A stretch of 44,968 bases of DNA from SYFY01 sp031385325 (GTDB lineage: Bacteria > Pseudomonadota > Gammaproteobacteria > Pseudomonadales > Azotimanducaceae), in the NCBI GenBank assembly GCA_031385325.1, contig JANNBJ010000043.1, positions 1-44,968 on the forward strand, read 5' to 3'. The notes under the pieces were generated by a model that saw only the letters and a program-made list of their open reading frames with translations, ran no database searches and was not told the origin of the DNA. Position 1 is the stretch's first letter. Each line of letters starts with the position of its first letter. Positions 24,010 through 31,909 of this stretch are shown piece after piece. Position numbers and translations under genes: made by a program.

Positions 24010-25659
24010 ATGATCACACGTCGACGTACCCTGCAGTCTGTGCTGGCATCACTGCCAGCATTCACTCTTTCGATCAGTCCTTCACAAGCTTCCATCAACG
24101 GCGCATTCCAGCACGGCGTGGCCAGTGGCGATCCCGGACCTGACAGTATCGTTCTGTGGACACGATTGACAAGCAGTCAACCGCACGCAGACGTGAGCTG
24201 GGAAGTCGCGCGGAGCAACGACTTTCGGACCACTCTCACCAGTGGATCGATCACAACCACTGCGGAGCGTGACTACACGGTCAAGGTAGTAGCCTCGGGT
24301 CTGCCCTCAGGAGTGCGACTCTTCTATCGCTTTCGTCACGATGGTGCCAACTCCCAGATCGGCCGAACAAGAACACTGCCCACAGGCTCGCTCGACCGGC
24401 TGGGCATCGCCCTTGTCTCCTGCGCAAACCATGCCTTTGGATACTTCAACGCCTACGATGCCATCGCCCGCGACCCAGCGATCGACTACGTTCTTCACAC
24501 CGGGGACTATCTGTACGAACATGGAGCAGAAGGCTGGGGTAGCGAAACAGCCATTCGACTGCAACGGCAACACCAGCCACCGCACGAGATCGTCACGCTG
24601 GCGGACTACCGTATGCGACATGCGCAGTACAAGCGCGACTTCGCGGCTCAAGCAATGCACGCAGCTCACCCGTTCATCGCCCTCTGGGATGACCACGAGA
24701 GCGCCAACAATCCATGGACGGCCGGCGCCCAGAATCACCAGCCGACGACCGAAGGCGACTGGGCAACACGACGCGATGGCGCCATTCGTGCCTATTACGA
24801 GTGGATGCCGGTACGCGATCCCGCGCCTGGCGCCGATCCGAAGGAGTTCTGGCGCGTCTATCGATTTGGCGCCCTGGCGACGCTGGTCACACTGGAGACA
24901 CGACATACCGCGCGCAGCCAACAGGTTGACTACGCCGACTACCAGTCGATCATCCGGGACAACGAATCACGCAATCAGTTCATGTCCGAGGTGCTGGGTG
25001 CTCCACGACGAGCCATGCTATCCACTGCCATGGAAGACGTCGTTGCACAGGCACTTTCCAGTTCCGTCGCTGCTGGCGAACCGTGGCGATTGATTGGCAA
25101 CGCAGTGCCCATGGCGCGGATGCCGGTTCCGGATCTGGAAGCTGCCGGAGCCCTGCCTGCGTCGTTAACCCCCGACGCTGCCAAAGAGTTGCGCTGGAAA
25201 GGTCGCTGGCAACTCCCCTTCTACACCGACACCTGGGATGGCTACCCCTGGGCACGGCAACGCTTTTACCAAGCGTGTCGAGAAGCCGGTGCACAAGACC
25301 TGATGGTACTGACTGGTGACAGCCACAGCTTCTGGGCCAATCGACTGACTTGTGATGAGGGCCGACCCATGGGACTCGAGATCGGCACTGCAGGCATCAC
25401 CTCGCCCGGTGATTTCATCGACAGTGGATTCGATTCAGGCACAGCCGCTCGTCTGGATCAGATCTTTGCGGATCGGCTTGATGAAGTCCTGTGGACTGAC
25501 AATCTGCATCAGGGGTACGTGCGGGTTGTCTTGTACCCCAATCAGGCCACCGCCGAATTCATCGCGGTGAGTACCATTGAACGGCCGGAGTACTCCACAA
25601 CTGTGCTGAAGACTTTCCGGATCGAACGGCGCGGTGACTCAATTGACTACCTTGCCTGA
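24010..25659 (+). CDS. phoD: PhoD-family alkaline phosphatase/phosphodiesterase
   Basis: 549 residues. N-terminus 'TRRRTLQSVLASLPAF' resembles a twin-arginine signal, as usual for PhoD. The phosphatase core shows 'HTGDYLYEHG', 'WDDHE', 'LTGDSHSFWAN', the metal-binding Asp/His set of PhoD, after an N-terminal 'GVASGDPGPDSIVLWTR' domain. PhoD enzymes are Ca/Fe-dependent and release phosphate from mono- and diesters in the periplasm. No Pho box was recognised upstream. The stop overlaps the convergent S9 peptidase stop by 21 bp. Confidence 0.92.
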   Translation: MITRRRTLQSVLASLPAFTLSISPSQASINGAFQHGVASGDPGPDSIVLWTRLTSSQPHADVSWEVARSNDFRTTLTSGSITTTAERDYTVKVVASGLPSGVRLFYRFRHDGANSQIGRTRTLPTGSLDRLGIALVSCANHAFGYFNAYDAIARDPAIDYVLHTGDYLYEHGAEGWGSETAIRLQRQHQPPHEIVTLADYRMRHAQYKRDFAAQAMHAAHPFIALWDDHESANNPWTAGAQNHQPTTEGDWATRRDGAIRAYYEWMPVRDPAPGADPKEFWRVYRFGALATLVTLETRHTARSQQVDYADYQSIIRDNESRNQFMSEVLGAPRRAMLSTAMEDVVAQALSSSVAAGEPWRLIGNAVPMARMPVPDLEAAGALPASLTPDAAKELRWKGRWQLPFYTDTWDGYPWARQRFYQACREAGAQDLMVLTGDSHSFWANRLTCDEGRPMGLEIGTAGITSPGDFIDSGFDSGTAARLDQIFADRLDEVLWTDNLHQGYVRVVLYPNQATAEFIAVSTIERPEYSTTVLKTFRIERRGDSIDYLA

Positions 25660-27630
25660 TTCAGCGGACGTTGAACCACCAGAATTCCCTGTTGGCATCG
25701 CTCGTGTTTGAGTATGTGCAAGTTCGCCTCGATGAACCTTCAAGCCGAGGTGTGTGCTCAGGAACTCGGCCATGGCCGCATAAAACGCACGTCGCTGCGT
25801 ACCGCCGCTCAGGAAGTGATCGCCACCTGGTTGTTCAATGTACTTGAATGACTTGTCGACCAGCTTTAACTGATCGGCCATCTCGCGCGAGTGTTCTACA
25901 TCCACTACAGTGTCCTGATCACCGTGGACCAGCAGAACCGGAACCGAAAATGCTGCGGCGTGTCGATACGGCGAATTGGCCCGCAGATCATCCCCGCTCT
26001 GGATGCGATCCCGATTCCGGGTGACCAGATCGAAGTCCTGGATACGCCTGACGAGCCGATCCAAATCTGAGATACCGGCCAGACTGACAACACAACGCAC
26101 ACGATCGGCATACTTGTACGCTGAGACCAGCGCCGTGAACCCGCCATAACTTGCGCCAACGATACAGATACGATCGGGATCCGTGATGCCTTCCCTGACC
26201 ATCCAGTCGATACCATCGACCAGATCTTCCTGCATACGTTTACCCCATTGTCGATAACCCGCCTGCATGAACAGCTCGCCATAGCCCACGGAGCCTCTGA
26301 AATTCGGCTTGAGTACGGCGATGCCAAGATCATTCAGATACTGCACCCAGGGATCGAATCGCGCCGAGTCACGGTCGTACGGACCGCCATGCGGCAACAC
26401 GACAGTCGGGAGTCGCTGCCCTGGTGCGTGCTTCGGAACAGCCAGATAGCCCGGAATGCGGGATCCATCACGGCTGGGATACTCAACCGGAACGATGTCA
26501 ACGACAGCGTCATCGGTCAGAGTCGGATAATCACGACCAACCTCAATCATCTTGCCTGCGGCTCGATCAACCAGGAAATAGCCTGGCGAAATTCCACCGT
26601 ACGCGTGGAACAGAAAGAGCTTGTAGTCGTCATCGACACTGATCAGCTGATGATGTTTGCCAGGCACATGACGCTCAAGACTTCGAAACAACGTGGCCAG
26701 TTCCTGATCAAACCAGACCGTGTGCGGGTGGTGTCGCATATAACGAACACCCACCGGTTCGCCGGTCTCAGGATGCTGTACCAGACTACCGAACACATCG
26801 AAATCCGGATCGGTGTGGATCGTGCCCAGCACCGCACCATCGCTGTACCGCACACGATAGATGCCATGTCGGTCACTGCCGTCGGTCATGTTCATGAAAA
26901 TCTGCTGACCATCGAGACTGAAGCCGAGCGGCACCGGAGGAATTTCACTGCTGAATGCTTCACCGGCATACGCCGCAGGCATCGATTTCATCCTGAACAC
27001 GACCGGTGTCGCCTGGTCACGAAAGCCGACCCCCAGACGAACATTGCCGTTGAAGTCGGCGTACCACTGACGGATCTGCGATCGTGCACGACGCACTCGA
27101 ACCAGCGAATTGTCATAGATATCGAGTCGATACACCGATGGCCGATTGGGGTTCTGACGATTGAGCTGAACCAGAATGTGCGCCGGATCTTCGGGTAACC
27201 AGGAGATCACCCGATCCTGGATCTGCGGGCTGAACGATGGCACGCGACCAACCATGTTGCGAGGTTTGGGAATCAATGGCAGTAGATCACTGCCGTCCAG
27301 ATCCACCGCCAACATCCGCGTGGCAGTGACAATACCTACCCGAGGCATCGGGCTGCTGGTTCTGGTGGAACAGACGATCCGTTCATTGTTCGCCCAGCGA
27401 CACCAGTTAAGGAGTCCTTGTTCGGGTGTGGTCGACAGAATCACGCGACGTTCACCAGTACCAACATGCTCAACCGCAAGGTCATAAGCTTCGCCGTTGC
27501 TCTGCAGCAACAGCAGATGACCGCCATCCGGTGACAGGCTTGCGTCGTCGAGAGTCGGCAATTCACCAAGACCCGTGGCCAGAGCTCCGTGCATCCAGAG
27601 ACAGAACATGAGCCCAGATAATCGCGACAT
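25639..27630 (-). CDS. exported S9-family (prolyl oligopeptidase-type) peptidase
   Basis: 663 residues from the ATG at 27630, with AGGGGG upstream and a signal peptide ending in 'WMHGALA'. A longer frame from 27816 would hide the signal. An N-terminal beta-propeller (to about residue 400) is followed by the alpha/beta hydrolase: 'VVLPHGGPYDRD', nucleophile 'IVGASYGGFTAL' (Ser494), acid 'VHGDQDTVVD', and His in 'PGGDHFLSGG'. Similar to secreted acylaminoacyl-peptidase/DPP4-like enzymes. The upstream leader has a copy of the palindromic unit at 27657-27689. Convergent with and overlapping phoD. Confidence 0.9.
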   Translation of the reverse strand: MSRLSGLMFCLWMHGALATGLGELPTLDDASLSPDGGHLLLLQSNGEAYDLAVEHVGTGERRVILSTTPEQGLLNWCRWANNERIVCSTRTSSPMPRVGIVTATRMLAVDLDGSDLLPLIPKPRNMVGRVPSFSPQIQDRVISWLPEDPAHILVQLNRQNPNRPSVYRLDIYDNSLVRVRRARSQIRQWYADFNGNVRLGVGFRDQATPVVFRMKSMPAAYAGEAFSSEIPPVPLGFSLDGQQIFMNMTDGSDRHGIYRVRYSDGAVLGTIHTDPDFDVFGSLVQHPETGEPVGVRYMRHHPHTVWFDQELATLFRSLERHVPGKHHQLISVDDDYKLFLFHAYGGISPGYFLVDRAAGKMIEVGRDYPTLTDDAVVDIVPVEYPSRDGSRIPGYLAVPKHAPGQRLPTVVLPHGGPYDRDSARFDPWVQYLNDLGIAVLKPNFRGSVGYGELFMQAGYRQWGKRMQEDLVDGIDWMVREGITDPDRICIVGASYGGFTALVSAYKYADRVRCVVSLAGISDLDRLVRRIQDFDLVTRNRDRIQSGDDLRANSPYRHAAAFSVPVLLVHGDQDTVVDVEHSREMADQLKLVDKSFKYIEQPGGDHFLSGGTQRRAFYAAMAEFLSTHLGLKVHRGELAHTQTRAMPTGNSGGSTSAESGKVVN

Positions 27631-27656
27631 ACCCAGCCCCCTGTGAATTGGCTTCG

Positions 27657-27689
27657 CGCAGGAAAAATGATGGTGCATCCCCGCAACAC
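27657..27689. repeat. second copy of the dispersed 33-bp unit
   Basis: Matches 11906-11938 at 29 of 33 positions (shared core aaaaatg..tggtgcatccc). Located between the S9 peptidase start and trxB. Its hairpin is weaker than in the first copy because two stem bases have changed. It suggests a repeat family in this genome rather than a gene-specific terminator. Confidence 0.85.
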
Positions 27690-27730
27690 GACGGCCGCTC
27701 GAATTCATCAGATCTTCCCCTGTCGACAAC

Positions 27731-27759
27731 TCGACAAGCCAGCTTCGGCTAGGCTTAAT
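27731..27759 (+). promoter_or_regulatory. candidate sigma-70 promoter for trxB
   Basis: TCGACA (27731-27736, 5 of 6 to the -35) and CTTAAT (27754-27759, 4 of 6 to the -10) separated by 17 bp, about 36 bp before the trxB ATG. No operator recognised. Confidence 0.5.
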
Positions 27760-27795
27760 GACGAATCCTAACAGTCCAGGAATTTTTCGAACGCC

Positions 27796-28752
27796 ATGGC
27801 CGACGCCACCCATCACCGCCTGATCGTACTGGGCTCTGGCCCGGCTGGATACACCGCCGCGTTATACGCCGCTCGAGCCAACCTTCGTCCGGTGCTGATT
27901 ACTGGTGTAGAAGTCGGCGGTCAGTTGACTACCACCACCGAAGTGGAAAACTGGCCTGGCGGTCATGCCCACCTCCAGGGGCCGGAATTGATGCAGCAGA
28001 TGGCCGAACATGTTGCCCGGTTTGATGCATCGATCCTGAACGATCACATTCACACAGCCCAGCTCTCGAAAGACCCGCGCAAGACTCCGCACCGACTGGA
28101 TGGTGATCAAGGCACTTACACCTGCGATGCACTCATCATCGCAACCGGTGCCTCAGCCCGATATCTGGGATTGCCGTCGGAAGAAGCCTTCAAGGGCAAA
28201 GGAGTCAGCGCCTGTGCAACCTGCGACGGGTTTTTCTATCGCAAGCAGGAAGTGGCAGTGGTCGGTGGCGGGAACACGGCAGTGGAAGAAGCCCTGTATC
28301 TGTCGAACATAGCCAGCAAAGTCTACTTCGTACATCGGCGAGATACGCTGCGGTCCGAGAAAATCCTGCAGGATCGGCTCTTCGCCCGTGACAACGTCGA
28401 GTTTGTCTGGAATCACCAACTGGATGAAGTTCTCGGTACCAAGCTGGGTGTCAACGGCATGCGTGTGCGCGCCAACGCAGGCTCCATTCGCGAGATACCG
28501 CTGAGCGGTATTTTCATCGCCATCGGCCACACACCGAATACCGGCATCTTCACCGACCAGCTGGAGATGGCCAACGGTTACCTGAAGGTGCGCAGTGGTA
28601 TCGAGGGCAACGCAACCGCAACCAATCTGCCAGGTGTCTTTGCAGCCGGGGACGTGGCCGATCATGTCTATCGGCAAGCCATCACGTCAGCGGGATTTGG
28701 GTGTATGGCCGCGCTGGATGCAGAAAAATACCTGGATGCACTGGATTCATAG
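27796..28752 (+). CDS. trxB: thioredoxin-disulfide reductase
   Basis: NADPH-dependent flavoenzyme that reduces thioredoxin, 318 residues. FAD motif 'VLGSGPAGYTAALYAARA' region (11-28), redox centre 'CATC' with C140 and C143, NADPH motif 'VVGGGNTAVEEALYLS', and 'AAGDVADHVYRQ' near the end: all features of low-molecular-weight bacterial TrxB. Translation from the ATG at 27796. It lies within 2 kb of a thioredoxin-fold/UGSC operon (29.6-31.8 kb) and so may supply it with electrons, which is inference. Convergent with DUF2461. Confidence 0.97.
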   Translation: MADATHHRLIVLGSGPAGYTAALYAARANLRPVLITGVEVGGQLTTTTEVENWPGGHAHLQGPELMQQMAEHVARFDASILNDHIHTAQLSKDPRKTPHRLDGDQGTYTCDALIIATGASARYLGLPSEEAFKGKGVSACATCDGFFYRKQEVAVVGGGNTAVEEALYLSNIASKVYFVHRRDTLRSEKILQDRLFARDNVEFVWNHQLDEVLGTKLGVNGMRVRANAGSIREIPLSGIFIAIGHTPNTGIFTDQLEMANGYLKVRSGIEGNATATNLPGVFAAGDVADHVYRQAITSAGFGCMAALDAEKYLDALDS

Positions 28753-28827
28753 CGCGGGCTTTGGTGGCAACTCGCGCTGCCGCGACCGGTACACGAACCA
28801 GCAGCTTGTCAGTCCGTCGGAACCCGC

Positions 28828-29517
28828 CTAAAACGGCACGCCCACAGCTTCACACAGGAAGCGCATGAACGGCGTCGCCGTTCGAAATCGGGTGGCGACG
28901 AGATCAACAAAATCCTTGCGATGGATGTCCGCTGCGGACAGTTCGCAGCTGGCAATGAAGTCCTTGCGCTTGATGTCATCAATGCCAGGCGTGGATTCGT
29001 CATAACCTTTGGGCGGACGACGCAGCGACTCTCCACCGAGTTTGAATTGCTCAGTGAATGCTGCTTGATCACGCACCTTTTTCCACGCCGCCGGTTGTTC
29101 GGCAATACGCCTTCTGATGGCTGCCAGTGGCTCCGCCTCCGGATTCCAGAGACCAACACCGACAAAACACTCGGCAGGCTCAATGTGCAGGTAGTACCCG
29201 GGAGCATGGACGTCCTTACCCAGAGCGTGCCGAAACTGAATGCCGATGTTGGTTTTGTACGGGGTCTTGTCACGACTGAAGCGCGTGTCCTTGTACACGC
29301 GCATCAGCGAACCACCAACCTTTTTTGGCGCAGCGACGAAGTGATCTGACAGTTTCGCCAGGGGGGGCGACATCGCTGTTATGAAATCCAGCGCCGGCTC
29401 ACGCACCAAGGCCTCATACCGTGCCTTGTTTTCTTCGAACCACTCTCGTTCGTTACTGGCGCGCAGTTCTTCGAGGAACTGCAGCGTGGTGCTCGGAAAC
29501 CCAACAAACGCGGGCAT
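28828..29517 (-). CDS. DUF2461/TIGR02453 family protein
   Basis: 229 residues, cytoplasmic. 'FLEELRASNEREWFEENKARYE' region at about 14-35, 'GGSLMRVYKDTRFSRDKTPYKTNIG' region (about 68-92), and 'PGYYLHIEP' are the hallmark motifs of the family. Widespread in bacteria and some fungi, function unknown. 105 bp separate it from the upstream selenoprotein gene on the same strand, so cotranscription is possible but not shown. Confidence 0.85.
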   Translation of the reverse strand: MPAFVGFPSTTLQFLEELRASNEREWFEENKARYEALVREPALDFITAMSPPLAKLSDHFVAAPKKVGGSLMRVYKDTRFSRDKTPYKTNIGIQFRHALGKDVHAPGYYLHIEPAECFVGVGLWNPEAEPLAAIRRRIAEQPAAWKKVRDQAAFTEQFKLGGESLRRPPKGYDESTPGIDDIKRKDFIASCELSAADIHRKDFVDLVATRFRTATPFMRFLCEAVGVPF

Positions 29518-29622
29518 GAATCGCGACTCCCATGTGAGGCGGAACCGGCCCCGGTGTTCAGCGCCAGTGATTGCTGTGCTTACAGACGCCGCTTCGGGAA
29601 GCTCTGCTTGCTCAGGATTACC

Positions 29623-30144
29623 CTAACTGCGCGTCAAAGCCTCTATCACCTGACCGACGATCTGCTCGGCCTTGGTACGCATCTCGGCATCGGTTGCATC
29701 CTGTATCGGATGCGCCACAAACACGCACCTTGCATCCTGCATTCCCAACGCCTTGGCCTGCGTTGCCGCGGCGTCCTTGAACTCACTCGAAGCGATCGAG
29801 ACCGCGGGCACACCCTGAATCTCGAACCATACCGTGTCATGCAAACTGCACGTGGTACAGGAACCTCAGTCGGCTAACGCTTCAATCACAAAATCGCTGT
29901 TCTGCCTGATTTCCGCGCGCAGACTGTCTGGACACGGTTTGGTGAATGTCGGTTTTGCATAGCGTTGAAACGTCACCGCCGGATGCTGCGCGATCAGCAA
30001 CTCCTGAATACGGTCGATCAGCACGTTGCCCCGTGGCTTGGAGATGTCGAGGAACGACACCCGGCCCTTGAGTTCACCCGAGCGCGGCGTCAGTTGCCGG
30101 GCAACCGGCACCCGCTCGTCGGTGGGATCGAGAATTACAGACAT
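29623..30144 (-). CDS. UGSC-family selenoprotein, in-frame TGA read as selenocysteine
   Basis: 173 residues if the TGA at 29866-29868 (residue 93) encodes selenocysteine. The frame is otherwise open from the ATG at 30144 (AGGAGG seven nt upstream) to the stop at 29623. The region reads 'EALAD-U-GSC-TTC-SLHD', i.e. the UGSC motif that names the family, followed by a second Cys; C71 ('TKPCPD') is a further candidate. Read as a stop, the gene would split into a 92-residue and a 73-residue piece, each incomplete. UGSC proteins are reported (from memory) among marine bacterial selenoproteins; the reaction is unknown. A SECIS-like hairpin follows the TGA. Cotranscribed with the thioredoxin-like gene just upstream. 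Confidence 0.88.
29830..29868 (-). promoter_or_regulatory. candidate bacterial SECIS element following the UGA
   Basis: On the minus strand the apical helix TGCA-GTT-TGCA (29840-29850) begins 18 nt after the first base of TGA, so its G-U loop bases are at about +23/+24, the same place as the GU in the E. coli fdhF SECIS apical loop (recalled, not aligned). Outer pairing of TACC with GGTA (12-15 with 36-39 from the TGA) and GTG with CAC is possible. Only mRNA structure probing or SelB binding would confirm. Confidence 0.6.
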
Positions 30145-30207
30145 AACCCATCCTCCTTTCAAATTACCCTGTCTAACTTTCATGCTCACTGGCAGCAGAT
30201 CATCGCT

Positions 30208-31788
30208 TCAGATCCACGGATCAATGGCCCTGGATACCGGCACCGATCCAATCGCGCCAGTCGCCCAACCGTGAAATGCGCCGGAGAATTTTCCAGCCTC
30301 TGAGCCTGCGACCACGATCAGAATGTCTTCCGGCTTCCGAAACTTGGGCATCTTGCGCGCCAGTTCTTCACTCGACTTGCCGGCCGCGAAAGCAGGCTTG
30401 AGCCCGGTACCGGAAATCTCGTTCGCCATCAGTTCGGAAATCGATCTGGCCGACACTTCCTGGATCCGCTGCCTGATGTCTGCTTTCGTATAACCATCGC
30501 GGTGCAGTGTGTCGACATGTTCGGGCACGATGACCAGCAGCGTGTCCGTCGCATAGTGTTGTTTCACACCAAAAATTGCCTCAAGTGCCAGCCCGAACGA
30601 CCCAGCAAGCTGGGCTGCGGTGCGAGAGTCCTGGTCCACCATCAGAACCGGACCGCTCGACGCGGTGTACGCCGTCACGACGGATTCTTCGGCTCTGAAA
30701 CCGCGTTCAACATGCAGCGGCGACCACGGACTGCGCTCCTCCCACTCGGCAAAACACATCGTGATCTTCAGCGGGCTGCCAAGTGTGGATCGTTCGGTCC
30801 CACCCGGCCTCGCACCGCCGATATTCCTGACCAGCAGACGCACGGCTCGACCGATTGTGGCGTTTGCTCGATTGCCCTGCCCCAGGGCGCCAAGTTTCAT
30901 GTTCATGCCCAGCCGATGACGTATCGGCCCGTTGACCACCAGGACCGGGCTCGCCCCCATGGTGGTCGCCATCACCCCGTGAATGTTGTATTCATCGGTA
31001 CAAATCGCTTCAACGGCGGCCAGCACTACCGGCAGATATTCCGGTTTGCAACCCGCCATCACGGCATTGATCGCGACTTTTTCTACCGTCGCAGCGCCCA
31101 TGTTCGGGGGCACCACGGCAACAACTTCCTGTGGGTCACGAGAGGTTCCGGCGAGCATGCGGATCACCCGCTCAGGTGTTGGCGGCACCAGCGGCAAACC
31201 ATCACTGAAACCCTGATCGAACATGAATTCGAATTCATCATCGAATTGTCCGACCTCGATCTTGCGTGCACGCAGAGGACTGTTTTCTGCTTCCGCGCGT
31301 AATCGATCAGCAATCACGGGGTCGGCTGACATCGAACCACAGCCGGGCCGCCAGGCTGGCATGGCAGACCAGCCTACAGGCGGCGGTGTAGCGCCCAGTT
31401 TCGTGGCGAGATCTTCAACCAGTGCCTGCCACTCGGCCCGCACGAAACCTACCAGCTGGATATTTTCGCGACCGTCAGCATCGGCATGAATCAGGGTCGG
31501 GACAGTCTCGATGTCGTAAGCGAAGGACACCTTCAATGTGCTGTCATCCAGCAGCGGCAAACCATACTCGGCAGCCAGCAATCGATTGCCATCACGATGC
31601 TGGCCGATCACATGAATATCGATGGCATCACTGAACGCGGCCTGCAGCGCCACGAGGACCGGCATGACCTCACGGCAGGTCGGACAGTCTTCTTTGACAA
31701 AAGCGAGCAGTGACGGCCTGCGGCCGGGAAAGGATACGGACTGGTCGACGTCCGTTACGGGAAGGGCAAACGGTGTGAGTGTACGCAT
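30208..31788 (-). CDS. thioredoxin-fold protein fused to a conserved domain, partner of the UGSC selenoprotein
   Basis: 526 residues, cytoplasmic by lack of a signal. The N-terminal 130 residues are thioredoxin-like: 'FVKEDCPTCREVMPV' with the redox pair C35-P-T-C38, and 'YDIETVPTLIHADADG' with the cis-Pro. The C-terminal 370 residues form a conserved domain I cannot name ('GFSDGLPLVPPTPERV', 'VVPPNMGAATVEKVAINAV', 'MGASPVLVVNGPIRHRLG', 'GPVLMVDQD'); it has lone cysteines in 'MAGCKPEY', 'AICTDEY' and 'KITMCFAE'. The stop is TGA; the UGSC gene starts 63 bp later in the same frame without any other stop. Both genes should share a promoter near 31.8 kb. Role: probable electron donor or catalytic partner of the selenoprotein (inference). 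Confidence 0.82.
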   Translation of the reverse strand: MRTLTPFALPVTDVDQSVSFPGRRPSLLAFVKEDCPTCREVMPVLVALQAAFSDAIDIHVIGQHRDGNRLLAAEYGLPLLDDSTLKVSFAYDIETVPTLIHADADGRENIQLVGFVRAEWQALVEDLATKLGATPPPVGWSAMPAWRPGCGSMSADPVIADRLRAEAENSPLRARKIEVGQFDDEFEFMFDQGFSDGLPLVPPTPERVIRMLAGTSRDPQEVVAVVPPNMGAATVEKVAINAVMAGCKPEYLPVVLAAVEAICTDEYNIHGVMATTMGASPVLVVNGPIRHRLGMNMKLGALGQGNRANATIGRAVRLLVRNIGGARPGGTERSTLGSPLKITMCFAEWEERSPWSPLHVERGFRAEESVVTAYTASSGPVLMVDQDSRTAAQLAGSFGLALEAIFGVKQHYATDTLLVIVPEHVDTLHRDGYTKADIRQRIQEVSARSISELMANEISGTGLKPAFAAGKSSEELARKMPKFRKPEDILIVVAGSEAGKFSGAFHGWATGAIGSVPVSRAIDPWI

Positions 31789-31909
31789 GTCTTGAGTTTA
31801 CACATTGCGGTGTAGTGTTGGCTGTAGTTTTGCTTCATATCACCATCCTTTGGTATGGTGGAGTCGGGGTACAGGACACAGCACACTGGTTTTCGGCCAG
31901 TGATGCGCA

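Noticed and set aside
29623..30144. Split pseudogene or nonsense mutation at the TGA
   Set aside because: The break falls exactly on the U of the UGSC motif, both sides keep family-like sequence, and a SECIS-like hairpin follows. A random stop would not land there; Cys-containing homologues would be the test.
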